Shown: positions 44,850-55,892 of the stretch, piece after piece
How the letters are laid out: each line of letters starts with the position of its first letter
Numbering within the stretch: position 1 is the stretch's first letter
Source: Coniferiporia sulphurascens
Taxonomy: Eukaryota; Basidiomycota; Agaricomycetes; Hymenochaetales; Hymenochaetaceae
Length of the DNA stretch: 64,000 nucleotides
Reading direction: 5' to 3'
Assembly (NCBI GenBank): GCA_002794785.1
Contig: NBBA01000016.1
Span: 558,001-622,000, forward strand
Program-made: the position numbers and the translations under genes
The notes under the pieces: model-generated
Databases searched by the model: none
What the model saw: the letters and a program-made list of their open reading frames with translations, nothing else
What the model was told of the DNA's origin: nothing

Positions 44850-46444
44850 CTTCAAACTTTTACTAGGCGGAGTAGACTTGTAAAACATTTGATTAATTCG
44901 ATTGTTAGCACTTTTGTCATAATATCAGCCTTTTGCTGTCCAGTTGGAATATATGAAACTGCTATAGTTTCATTTTCTATATAATCTCATAAAAAATCTT
45001 TTTGTATGTCTATATGCTTCGTTCATTGCGTATATTTTTGTTCTGTTGAGTTTACTATAGTTATGGCTGCTTGATTATCACATAATATTTTCGTAGGTGT
45101 ATCCAAGGTCTGCAGTACCTCTTCAACCAGTCTTCTTAGCCATATAGCTTCTTTTACTCCATGCATTAAAGCTTGTAATTCTGCTTCGCATACTGATAAT
45201 GACACTAATTCTTGTTTTTTACTTGACCATGACATTGTTGCATTTCCAATTTGGAATATATATCCTGATATTGCTTTATGGCCTTCTTGTGTCATTCCAT
45301 CAGCATCAGTATATCCGACTAACTCGATTGGGTCTTTTCCCCCAAGTATTAACCAATAATCATTTGTTCCTTTTAAGTATTTAAAACAATGTTTTACTGC
45401 ATTGTAATGTTCGATACTAGGTTTATTTAAATGCCTAGCGAATTGACCTGTTGTGAATGATATATCAGGTCTCATGCAATCAGCTGCATATCGTAATGCT
45501 CCAACCATGTTCATATATGGTATTTGTTTCATAAAGTTTATTTCTTCATTAGTTGGATTTTCAAGTGATTTTAACACTTGTCCTGATGTCATTGGTGTTT
45601 GTACTGTTGCAGTGTCTTTTAATTTATATTTTTCAATTATATTATCAATATAATTCTTTTGTCTTAGTTTTATAATTCTTTCTTCTCGGTTTCTTTCAAT
45701 TTCAATTCCAAGTAACCAATGTACATCATTTCTGTCAGTGAATTTTACATGTTTTCCTATTTCGTCTTTAAAGGCTTTTATTATTAATAAGTTTAAGCCG
45801 CATATTGTTATGTCGTCAACATGTATGAACAGTACTAAGATTGTTTTTCCTTTTACTTTTCTTAGGAATACTGCATTATCTTGGACTGCTCATGTTAGTC
45901 CTATTCCTATTAATATTTCTGATAATTTTTTATACCAGTGTCTGCCTGCTTGTTTTAATCTGTATAAGGCTTTATTTAATTTTAGAACTTGTCCAGGTTT
46001 TGTTTCGATTAAATTTCCTGATGGTGGCTTTATGTATATGTTTTCGTCTTTTTCTAATTCACCGTATAGGTAAGCTGATTTAATATCAATTTGGTGAATT
46101 TCATAATTATTTGTTGCACTCCAACTTAATATAGTTCTTACTGTGGCTAATCATGCCACTGGAGCAAATGTATCATTCAAATAGTAGTCTATACCCTCTT
46201 TTTGGGCAAATCCTTGAACTACTAATCTTGCTTTGTAATGTTCGATTTCTCCGTTTGCTAATCTTTTTGTTTTGTAAACAAATCTTGTTCCAATTATATT
46301 TATATCTTTTGGTGGATCAATGATCGTCCATGTAGATCTTTCGATTAACATTTTTATTTCTTCTTTCATTGCCGTGATCCACTGATTTGCGTCAATTCTA
46401 TTGATTGCTTGTTGATATGAATTCAGATCGCCTATTAATTCCAT
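44850..46444 (-). pseudogene. Copia reverse transcriptase and RNase H
   Basis: Minus strand. Starts near WITAMKEEIKMLIERSTWTI with RFVYKTKRLANGEIEHYKAR and the motif DTFAPVA. After an in-frame TGA it continues with DIKSAYLYGEL and the catalytic FIHVDDITICG (HVDD in place of the common YVDD). The RNase H part has GYTDADGMTQEGHKAISGY, SSKKQELVSLSVCEAEL and LCDNQAAI. The C-terminal GQQKADIMTKVL is present before the polypurine tract. In-frame TGA codons lie near 46153, 45890, 45023 and 44992, each where an Arg would be normal for copia elements. Confidence 0.88.
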
Positions 46445-46826
46445 ATTGAATTGATTAAATTCCGTAAGATAAGCGACTGTACTTTGTTTGTCAAAGTTAA
46501 GACCTAATGATCATTTTGTTGGTTTTGTTGTTCTTACTGGTCTTTCATTTGTTAATTCTTTTATTTGTTCGTTTTGTTTTTCTGTAATATTCTCCCCTTC
46601 AATTTTAGATGGAGGAGAATCTAAAAATTGTAGATTTTGTTCAACTGAAATTTTTCTATTATGATAGGTTCTATGACCTTTGCTTTCTTCATCAAATCCT
46701 AGCCATTGTGCATATATTTGTTTTGGTTGTAATTTGTTTTGGTTGTAATTTGTTAACGTCTTCTTGTCATATTATGCAATATTGGCCAAATTCTTTTAAA
46801 TCATCAATGTTGTAATTTTCGTTATA

Positions 46827-47600
46827 TCATTTAAAATATGGTGTTTTAAAATCAATAGCACTCTTTGGTGTTCTATTGTAAACATAAGTACTGTATTTTA
46901 CAGCTTCTCCCCATAAACTGGGTGGTAATTTTGCTTGTAGCAGATTAACTCGTGTATTATTTAGTATTGTTTGATGTGATCGTTCTGCTACTCCGTTTTG
47001 TTGTGGCATATCATGAACAGTCAGCTTTCGTATTGTTCCATGTTTTTCTAAATACTCTGTGAATTGTTTGCTTAAAAACACTGTATCATTATCGCTCTGT
47101 AATATTTTTATTTTTATATTATGTTGAGTATTGAGCATTGTAGCCCATGTCGTATAAGCATTAAAGCCCTCATCTTTTGTTTTTAATAAAATCATTTTTA
47201 TCCATCTTGTAGCATCGTCTACAAGTGTTAGGAGATATTTATATCCTCCTATAGCATGTGTGGATGCTGGACCCCATATGTCCATATGTATATGATTGCT
47301 GAATTTTTCTGCTAACTTTGAAATATGTAACCTTGGGATTTGCATTCTTTTTATATTTGCTTCAAGGCAAATTGTGCATTGAATTTTGTTGTAGTTTGAA
47401 ATTTTATTGTTTGTAACTTGATCTTCTTTTAGTAATCGCTTAATATAAGCATAGCTTATATGTCCAAGTTTTTTATGGAGTTCAAATAATGTTACATTTT
47501 TCATAGCCACTTGTACATCATTGTTAAATATACTATACAATCTGCTTCTGTTTTTAATTTTTCCACATAAAGATCCATTAGGATACTTTAGTACATTCAT
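46827..47600 (-). pseudogene. Copia integrase
   Basis: Minus strand, a different frame from gag-protease. The zinc-binding pre-integrase domain shows LHKKLGH and CTICLEANIKR. The catalytic core follows with HMDIWGP (first Asp), ILQSDNDTVF (second Asp) and PQQNGVAERSHQ (Glu), then LWGEAVKYSTYVYNRTP. The D,D-35-E set is complete. The frame closes at a TGA after TPYFK. The spacer toward RT (46445-46826) is in the RT frame and contains more TGA codons. Confidence 0.9.
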
Positions 47601-49704
47601 TTTCTTTATAAATAAATTTGTAACTGTCTTGACATAGAAGTCCTTGAGAGACTAATGTCATATTCATTTTAGGATTGTAATATACGTTTGATAATGTTAT
47701 GACACTTACCGAGTGTCCATTGGGGATGTAAAGCTTAAGATCCCCTACTATATTTGCCATGAACATTGTTTTATTTGTGGCCGTTATCGTGATTGCATCA
47801 GTTTTGTATGTGTTTCGTAATCGATTTAGATATGGTGTTAAATGTATCATTGCACCAGTATCAATTATATCCATAGAAGAATAAATATTGTTAGCAAATT
47901 CTTTTGTTGTAATAGCATTTATGCTTACATCCAAATTATTGTCATCCATGTCTTCCATGGCGCTATTGTGGTTTCCTATTGCGTCAAGGAAGTCATTATA
48001 AGAATAAATTGGGAATTCTCCCATGTCGAAATCGTTTTTGTCGATTTCGGTTATAAAGGTGGTTTTGCCTTGGCCTATTACAGTGCTTAACCCGATTCAA
48101 GAGCTTGATGTGACGTTTGTTGCTGCTGCTGCTGTGGTATGTTTAGCCTGGGCTGCACTTGCCCCAGTTGTTGTTGGTGCCGCTGACACACCCATTTCCT
48201 TCCCTTTTCCTTTGTCGTCGTTCACGTCCTCTTTCTTTTTCCAAGCTGCCTTCGTCCATTCCGTTTTTGGCGCCCAGCAATCACGACTGAAGTGTCCTAA
48301 CTTATTACAGTTGTAGCACTTGATAACATGTGATTGTTGGTTAGGGGAATATCCCCCTCATCCTTGTCCTCACATATATCCACCACAGCCCCTATAGCCG
48401 CAACCTCATGGCTGTACCCTGCAGCTGAAACCGCATCCACAGCCCCTAAAATAGGGGTGTGTCTGCTCATCCTTGGGCAGGTGATTAGCCGCCGCTCCTG
48501 TCCTCTGATGATTCTTACGCCACCCCTCAAAGGCGTTTCGTAATGCAGTTAATAAAAATTGAGGGGTTAGTTCAATTTCATCTTTGTCTGGATTCATTTC
48601 ATTAATCGTTTTAATATATAACTCACTCTGCATGAGTACGTATTGATATTGTTCGGGCGTTGCCCTCGTAATAGCCGATATATAAGTCAACTCTGAAACT
48701 TTTACCCCTTGGGCTATTAGTTCCTCATATTTATTGCTGAGGTTATCGAGTGTTCCATCAAAATGGCTGACATGACCTCTGATATCAAAAAGGGCAGCCT
48801 CGTTAAAGCCCTTTGTAATTGTTGTCTGGACGTTATATCATCCATCAAGCACTTTGAGTAGCACTGGAATATCTTTAGAGAAATTAAGATAATAAGCCAA
48901 TATTTTATTGGGCATAGTGCGCATAATGCCATTATATAAAGCACTTGATATACCAGTCTCTCCAGTTCCTGGGGAGTTAATGAGCAGGTTACCATAACCT
49001 GCACTCTCGATGGCGCTGTGGACTCTGTAATTCCAGAGTTTGTAGTTTCTGTGCCCGTCGAGTTTCTCAATTCCGTTGAAGAATTTCTGGAGTTCTGCGA
49101 GTTTAGTTGCCATACTCAGTTCATCTTCCTTGGTATCATTAGCGTCAGAGTCATCTGGATCAGAAGGTTCTGATGGCTCATGTGATGGATTATTATTATT
49201 ATTTTGAGTTTCTTCTTTGTCTTCTTTTTTTATGTCTTCTTTGTCTTCTTTTTTATCGTCTTCTGGCTTAATATAAGGGTTGTCAATTTTAAATTGCTCT
49301 TTTTCATTTGGATCTGATATACCCAAATACGTACTAATTTGGTACCTGATTTCAGATGATTTTCCTTGATCTGATATTCCTAGGTCTTTAGTGTGATTTG
49401 TTAATTCCATTTTATAGTCAGTTTTAATTTTTAATTTTTCATTATTGGTAGAATTATCATACCTGTTAATTTGGTCTTGGATTTGTTGTTCTGTACCATT
49501 TATAGGTATTTGTCGTAAATTGCATTGAACTATTAGGTCGACTAACCTTTTGCTATCTTTAGCTTTTTGAATTTTCTCTTCGAGTTCTTCAATAGTAGAT
49601 GACTGTGTATACGTTATTTTTAGTTCGTTAGCTATTATTCGTAATCCTGATAATTTTTGCAAATGTGTTTGCTCATGAGTGTTGGGTTTCTGTCTGTCAG
49701 ACAT
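47578..49704 (-). pseudogene. Copia gag and protease
   Basis: The start ATG at 49704 (MSDRQKPNTHEQTHLQ) gives a coiled, charged N-terminus and an acidic Asp/Glu/Lys/Asn-rich region, then KLDGHRNYKLWNYRVHSAIE typical of copia gag. In the same frame after a TGA (48838-48840) come TRATPEQYQYVL and a Gly-rich stretch with several TGA codons. A CCHC zinc knuckle (CYNCNKLGHFSRDC, 48277-48318) follows, and then the aspartic protease motif IIDTGAMIHLT near 47870. A frame change near 47590 separates it from integrase. Confidence 0.88.
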
Positions 49705-49762
49705 AGTTTCATTATTTGAGGATTTATATATTCATTAATCATTTCACTAGTTATAGAGTCAA

Positions 49763-49773
49763 GGCTCATAACC
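49763..49773 (-). promoter_or_regulatory. Copia primer-binding site, half-tRNA type
   Basis: The minus-strand GGTTATGAGCC directly follows the 5' LTR. Its complement GGCTCATAACC matches the anticodon loop region of initiator-Met tRNA (CAT anticodon in context), as known for Drosophila copia, which is primed by a cleaved initiator tRNA. Confidence 0.6.
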
Positions 49774-50029
49774 TCTTAAAATCTACGCACGTTGTGGTAG
49801 ATGATGAGGTGCAGTGGTGAAGTTGAGGCAAAGGTGGGTTATCAGTGTAAACCAATGTATTTCATGGTAGAGACCAGCTCTCCTTATATACATCTACTGT
49901 GTGCTATGTATACTATAACTATCATAGCTCCTATTCATATGGTGTTATCATTGCGTTATCGTTCACTTAGTAAGATGGTTGTTCATATGACCATCTGTTA
50001 TTTATATCGTTAGTTATATTTATTTAATA
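49774..50029 (-). repeat. Copia 5' LTR
   Basis: 256 bp, near-identical to 44590-44844 and to the solo copy at 51552-51807. Confidence 0.88.
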
Positions 50030-50150
50030 TAAACCTTGAGAACTAGTGTGCTAGTAAGGTTCGGTTCCAAACTGCGCATTCAGTATCAGGTTCACTGCTC
50101 AGGCCAAACCAGACCACAAGTTCGTGTTAGTAAATTGATGAAAATTATGA

Positions 50151-50831
50151 TTGCCGGATCGATGGATTATCAAGATCGACATGGCAAGACCCATAACTCT
50201 AATCAATACCAGGAATCTATGTCAATGCTGTAAAGATGCAGATCAAGTAGCATGGAAAGCATTTAATATTGCATGTGCAACAGTAGGACAGAATGCAGGA
50301 TATGACAACTGTCAAATTACATTTGATCATACTACAAGGGAACAACAAGTGGTGGAAAGGCTAGAAGTAATAATTGAACATAGAGCGACTATGTTTTCAT
50401 ACCAATTGAATAGATATGTAATCAGCGCTTACACAAGAACCAAGATTTATAATCAGCCACATAATGAATTATGTTATCAAAGGGTGGTTATTACATCAAC
50501 CAATTATGCAGAAGCAGCACACCAAATAGTTCATACTATCAATAAACAATTACAAGAACAACTATTCGCATACAAAGCCAACTTCATAGCCAAAGGACAC
50601 ACAACAGTAGATTGAAAGGAACCAAACCAAAGACAGGAGTTAGTACCAATAGATAAAGAGATTATAATATGATGGTTCAATGATGAACCGTCATATAGAG
50701 TCACACCAGGGTATAGCAGGATAACAAATATAAATGCTATAGGGCCTGAGGCGCTCTTTATGCCAGTAGACAATAGGACACCAGAACGAACCCCTTTTAA
50801 TGATATTATGGAAGGTATGACTCAATCTTAG
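50151..50831 (+). pseudogene. U3-located ORF of LTR element 2 (unknown protein, two TGA stops)
   Basis: One reading frame of about 226 codons, interrupted only by TGA at 50613-50615 and 50670-50672 and ending in TAG at 50829-50831. A likely start is ATG 50151 or 50181 (MARPITLINTRNLCQCC). Shared with the protein in element 1: RPIT, a C-x2-C pair, W-x-AFN, GY-x-NCQ-x-T-x-DH, and near the end PGYSRI and DNRTPER. The sequences have diverged a lot, yet the order and key residues are kept, which points to past selection on the protein. No known family recognised. Confidence 0.75.
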
Positions 50832-51289
50832 TCTATGGTAATAAGTAACAAGCCACAACAAGATAAGATTAAGAAGGCTAGCATAATCGCTGAGCCACAC
50901 AAGTATATCTAAGCATTCGGCTAAGAATAGCCAATGGAAGCATGGCGATCAATTGAAGATGCAATTGATGGGAGCCAAGTATAGCACATCACACAGCAGA
51001 ACTGATTAGGAAATAATGAGAAGCATCATAGGTATAGTAGTATCCAAGAATGGTTAACTTAGGTATTGTACTGTATGACTCGAGGGAAACTCAGGGAAGG
51101 TTCTGGCATAAGATAAAGATAGCACAGTAGGCTGTAGAACGTACTGGAATATATGACTGACTCATAGGAAGCTAAGAATAGTAAATAGCATGTACAGGAC
51201 TGTACCAGAATATTCCTATGACTTATAAAGCGAGAGTAGTATGTTGTAGTATCTACCAGAACATAGTAAATAGCATACAACATGTAGGG

Positions 51290-51334
51290 TATAAAAGCCC
51301 AACATAAAATTGCAGTAAAAAGCAGTTTAATTCA
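51290..51334 (+). promoter_or_regulatory. LTR element 2 core promoter
   Basis: TATAAAAG and CAGTTTAATTCA 33 bp apart, downstream of the ORF. Transcription from here would start inside the LTR and leave the ORF upstream of the start, so the ORF would be made from another promoter or from the 3' LTR of a full-length transcript. Confidence 0.6.
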
Positions 51335-51551
51335 TCTCTTGTCTCTTACCACCATCATCAGCTCTAACACTCTAGCGAGTGAAGGGTACCAAGCCTACCC
51401 TAAACTAACTAGTAACATTGTGTGAATCTGTTATCACTTGTTTCTAACCCTTAATCAGGGAGCGAATCTAACAGTTCGGTTTGGCATTTGGAGTCTTCTA
51501 GATGATTGCGAACACATTCTGAACATGTCCGAACATGAACACCATGAGAGC

Positions 51552-51807
51552 TCTTAAAATCTATGCATGTTGTGGTAGACAATGAGGTGCAGTGGTGAAG
51601 TTGAGGTGAAGGTGGGTTATCAGTGTAAACCAATGTATTTCGTAGTAGAGACCAGCTCTCCTTATATACATCTACCATGAGCTATGTATACTATAACTAT
51701 CATAGCTCCTATCGTATGGTGTTATCGTTGCATTATCATTTACTTAGTAAGATGGTTGTTCATATGACCCTCTGTATATTTATATCGTTTGTTATATTTA
51801 TTTAATA
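51552..51807 (-). mobile_element. Solo LTR of the copia family
   Basis: 256 bp, same family as the LTRs at 44590 and 49774, with its own 5-bp target duplication AGAGC (51547-51551 and 51808-51812). Formed by LTR-LTR recombination. Confidence 0.88.
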
Positions 51808-51812
51808 AGAGC

Positions 51813-52654
51813 TGTAGAGTATGTAATTTCAAAGTTTGTTCATGAGATCATCAATTTTGGTCATACTTAAAAAAACTATTTACCTTAAAAATGAAAGGTA
51901 GGAATGTCACCTGTCACACATTCTGTTTCATCACTTCAAAAACTAATGCAGTAATAAATCTGTTTCGGCAACCAAAAATGTGATATACTGTATCCGAAAT
52001 AATGGGAAATAATTGTGAGAAGTACCTTCTATATACGTGTATATGGACCTTTGTAAAAAAAATTCGGTGTTCGGAGTGCAAACGTGTTAGGACATGAACC
52101 GAACCTCCACAAACTGCTCGCAACGGTTCACATTCGCGTTCGGAAATACAGCCGAACCGGACGGAAAGCTCGACTCGGAGTTCAGCAAAAAGGTCGTCAA
52201 ACCAGACCGAACCGAACTTTAGCCACACTAACAATAAAGTGGTATTTCTAGATTAGTGTGAAGTACTCTAAACAACTAATAAAGTTCAACTTGAAAGTGA
52301 AATTGAAAGGAAAGAAAAAAACATGCACGCATTGTGCAGTTGTCAGCATCTGCTACCTCAAGCTATGCATGCACACGTATTCCATGTTAATGCATCATCT
52401 AGCACGGCAATCGGCATCCATGTGGTCCCTGTGAACCTGTGAACGTCTAGCAGGGAAGACCCAATGGTGTTCAGGGAAGCTGCATTGGAACCAATAATAG
52501 CAAGCTCTACCCTGTAAGGTCTTTTTTAGCCTGCTCTCGTGCTACACTAGGTATAAGGTCTTGTGTTCTTTCCGCTCTGCCTCTCTTCCTCCTGTCTCCC
52601 CTTCCCTATGCATGCTCGCTCAGCTTTTAACTCCCTCAAACTCCTGTTGTAAGT
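51813..52654. promoter_or_regulatory. Upstream region of copy K with GTTCGG repeat
   Basis: No gene. Contains the GTTCGG-rich repeat at 52080-52225 and then unique sequence. The conserved upstream blocks of the other copies are not recognisable here, so copy K has a different promoter region. Confidence 0.5.
52080..52225 (-). repeat. GTTCGG-rich dispersed repeat, copy 2
   Basis: The minus strand reads AGTGTGGCTAAAGTTCGGTT and then CGACCTTTTTGCTGAACTCC, in the same order as copy 1 at 20478-20570. Confidence 0.55.
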
Positions 52655-55600
52655 ATGAGCAAAGCGCAAGATTTGAAAGACGGATTTGAGCCCAGTAGTT
52701 CTCCCCTTGTTTTTGAAACTCCGGCCGACACGGGGACCATTGGCAGGCATGGGCAATGCAAACTGAACAAGGAGGAGCAAGTGCTTCTCAAGACACTGTA
52801 TCGTGTGCTTCCCAAGCTGGTTAGCGGGCTCGAGATGCCCACTGGTGATCTGAGTCGTGAGTTGAGGTAGCCTTTCCAATCTCTTGCCGGATCCTCGTCA
52901 GTTATTGATTACTTGTGACCATCCCTATCCTTACCATTGCTAGTCTAGGAGCTGACACCAAGTCTAGATGGAAAGGGTAAGCTATAGCTCACATCAGTTA
53001 GTATTATCGAGCCAATCGTCTTTTACAGAAGTCCAGGAAGGACTTGATTCCGCCAGAGACCAGGGAGAGCGGCATCGAAAGGCTGGTGAGTAATCTGTTT
53101 GTGATCGATGCCACTGCATGCACCCAAGGAGCGGGGCGCTTAACTTTTGTACATACATACCTGCAGTTAGACAGTACTATCAGTAAGTGACCCTAGGAAG
53201 ATCTCCTTGCCAACACAAAGCTCACGTGCACTCCCAGGGCTGAGTGGGGCTTGCGGGCAATAGTACGCCACCAAATGGGTACACACATAATGAAGTCTAA
53301 TTCCTTTTTTGCTCACCATCGCAGATTTGGAAGTTCAAGAAGATCGAGAAGAAGTTTCGTGCAGTTGAAGGTGGCATGCAGTTGATGGATGCGCTTGTGG
53401 GGCTAAAAGAAGCAGCACCAGGTAACGACGTAGGTACGTTTGGGGGTCTTTTTAGTGTTCATGACCACATGGGCTTTTTCTGGAACTCATGGAAGGCGGG
53501 CAGTCACGCCTAGCGACCTGCACATGACGTTAAGTACATGCGAAGACGCAAACCGCATGCTATTCCAGGCATTCAAAAAACTCGGGGAGGATCTTTTTAA
53601 AGAAAACCACCTCGCACCACTCCGCAATCTTGAATTGTTTTTCTGGGTGAGTGCGGAACTTGGTTTTGGATTCCGATCTTACCATTCTTTGATGCGAATT
53701 GACTTTATGGTGTTAAGAGTAAGTTGGACAGGCATCCGACCGATTTCTTCTACGTTCATATTAACAATTTTCTTGTCCTGCAGGAAGTTCACATAGGACA
53801 GGCGAGGACAACATTGAAATTCTTCTGTCCCTCAGCAAACATTTGGTCGACGTCACCAAGGGTCTGTCAGAACTTTTCGAATCATGTAAGAGTCTGAGTT
53901 AGAGCCCAGCCGTCTGTCTGGAATGACCTAATACTCCATACTTGCCACTTCTTCCGTTCCAAGCATTCCCTGAATTTCTGAAAGCGCAAGAGAAGGCTCA
54001 GAGCATAAACTACAACAACATGTTGACGGCCGCAACATTCTTCTCCGCTGTCACAGCGACGACGCTGCAACTCTCCTACGCGTATAACGCGAGCACGCAC
54101 GCGTCACTCGGAGTCGCGGCCAATACATTATGGTTCGTAGCGCTCGTGTTCAGCACTGCGTCCAGCCTCAACAGTCTAGTCGGGCTCATGTGGTACCAGA
54201 AGTGAGTTCTTTCCTTATCCTGTCCCATTCTTTTTCAAAGGTTCGTTCCATGGAAATAGAGAGCTGACGTTATGCATTTGGTTATGTGAACAGGATACGA
54301 CGGAACCAATTACTATTGCCGGACTGGGCAAAGCTTTGGATCGAGTGTGGACCGACGATCTCGCTTGCCGTGGCGTCTGCCGCATTCTCCATCGGGCTAT
54401 GCCTCTTTACATTCTCATCTTCGCAAGTACGTGCTTATCTTGCTCCGTCTATTTGGGTTGGGCGACGTATGTATCCTCTGATTGTTTCTCCATTTCTTCG
54501 TCTTCCATGTATTCCTTCGTGGCCCGCGATTGCTCCGACCCGGACGTGGTCTACGTTGTATGCGATCCCTTGCACAACGTGCACGCTCCAGCACACTATC
54601 ACTTCGGCGCTGATGGTGACCTTCACTATCGCACATGCCGTCGCGCTCTTCGTACCCCTGTGCCTATACAGCCCGAATCGACTTAGTCGCTTCCTTTTGA
54701 AAGTCTTTACAACGCCCCTCAACTATTGTAAAGAAGTTTGTCTTAGATGGCAGTATCTGCACGGGCTACCGCAGGAGGACAGGGATCTTGTGGTTAAAAT
54801 TATGCGTCGCCGAGGCGTCCCATGGTCTAAGGCGAATATCATCGACACTCAACACGAAATTGAGGAGGATCTAGAACACAGAAGGGAATGGGACTGGGAA
54901 AGGGAAATGGAATGGGGATGGTTATGGGTACGTGAAAGGGAAAGGTGATATATTTTAAAACAACGGTCTACCTCAGCCACGTTGTCTGCAGGAAATGCTA
55001 ATCTTGACTCGAGTTCGAGCCCAACAGAGGTTGAAGGGGACACTGAAACGGATTTAATGTTCGTGCGCTTGTCTGCGTGGCTCGTTACCCGCTGGCTGAA
55101 GCTTTATCTGCGCAGGACTAATGCTAACGAAGAGCTCGACAACATGGAGCAGGCACACGAACCGGGAGACAAGGCGGATACACTAAGAAAACTGGAGCGT
55201 GACATCGAGTCCAAGGAAGGCGCTGGAAAGCCAGGTATGAATATACCTATCCAGGCGGAGGACCAGGACATTATGCTATCCGAGGGGCCACGAAGCTCGA
55301 CCACCGATGTTACTAACTCCGACGATGTTACTGATCCCGACCAGGGTGCAGACCGTCCTCCTAAGATACTGGGCGAGGAAGTAGGACATGGTTCTGACAC
55401 TCGTCCGACCTCGGAGTCGACGGAAGAGCCTGCCTCAGTCATATCGTCAACGGCGGCTTCTATTCCTGGCATGAGTTCGAGTTCGGCAATTCAAAATCCG
55501 GACAATGGCCTCGAGCACGTCGGAAGCAAAGAGGCGGATTCCCCTGAAAGGCCGAATACGTCGCAGAAAGAAGAACTGGGACCCCCCTTCGATCCTTCCG

Positions 55601-55665
55601 TGCAAGAAGGTATTGAAGAACATAACATCAACGCGTCTAATCCTACCTTCAAGTTCAAGGTCTAG
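52655..55665 (+). CDS. Array copy K: fused first exons, chimeric tail with internal stop
   Basis: The start ATGAGCAAAGCGC is at 52655. Unlike the others, exons 1 and 2 form one open exon (52655 to about 52858), reading MSKAQDLKDGF and then CKLNKEEQVLLKTLYRVL. The helical exon near 53327 has IEKKFRAVEGGMQLMDALVG. TM exon about 54020-54202, third-helix exon 54294-54427, last exon from about 54590. After YLHGLPQEDR and WSKANIIDTQHEIEED comes a Trp/Arg/Glu-rich local expansion (54885-54945) and a TGA (54946-54948). The same frame then continues with a tail resembling type II copies (TETDLMFVRLSAWLVTRWL) until TAG at 55665, about 20 residues short of the family end. Either truncated at 54948 or a pseudogene. 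N-type b, middle x, C-type I/II chimera. Confidence 0.6.
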
Positions 55666-55875
55666 CGCAGACACAGGGTATCCCCCGAGGAGATTCATCC
55701 TTCTGCAGACGTCGGAAGCCCTCAAAAATGATCGGGGTTGAGTGGATTAGGATGGCTGGCGGCAGGGTACTATGGAGGGTGCGCCTGGATTTCATCGTCG
55801 AAGGATATAGCTAGAGGACCAGTGTAACGTATGGATCTGGAGAGATGTCCAGCGGATATTATTGTGCTTTTTACC

Positions 55876-55892
55876 GCGATTTTGACAATCGC
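55876..55892 (+). terminator. Conserved 3'-flank hairpin of copy K
   Basis: GCGATTTTGACAATCGC, identical to that after copy H. Confidence 0.4.

Larger units (their letters stand above)
44590..50029 (-). mobile_element. Ty1/copia LTR retrotransposon, complete but decayed
   Basis: This 5440-bp element is flanked by the 5-bp duplication TAAAC (44585-44589 and 50030-50034). It has LTRs at 44590-44844 and 49774-50029 that differ at roughly ten positions. Order on the minus strand is gag with zinc knuckle, protease, integrase, reverse transcriptase, RNase H: integrase before RT defines the copia superfamily. The polypurine tract GTTTGAAGGGGAG (44845-44857, minus) abuts the 3' LTR. The primer site GGTTATGAGCC (49763-49773, minus) abuts the 5' LTR. 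The coding region is spread over three frames with several TGA stops, so it is inactive. Base composition is far more AT-rich than the array. Confidence 0.93.
50125..51473 (+). mobile_element. Long solo LTR-like element 2, carrying an ORF in U3
   Basis: Starts TGTTAGTAAATTGATGAA and ends GAATCTAACA, with the 5-bp target duplication GTTCG (50120-50124 and 51474-51478). 1349 bp. TATAAAAG (51290) lies 33 bp before CAGTTTAATTCA (51323), and R/U5 is about 150 bp, as in element 1. It is inserted into a GTTCGG-rich repeat, whose halves are at about 50058-50124 and 51479-51546. The imperfect direct repeats AGTAAATAGCAT (near 51179 and 51265) are in U3. No pol, and no partner LTR. Confidence 0.8.

Noticed and set aside
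44850..49704. TGA read as a sense codon (alternative genetic code) because the elements have only TGA stops
   Set aside because: Intact host copies (B, G, H, L) end in TGA at the family terminus, so TGA is a normal stop here.
49763..49773. tRNA gene suggested by GGCTCATAACC
   Set aside because: Only the anticodon-loop match exists; flanks do not fold as a tRNA. It is the copia primer site.
44590..50029. Endogenous retrovirus
   Set aside because: Integrase precedes RT and there is no envelope-like gene; it is a Ty1/copia retrotransposon.
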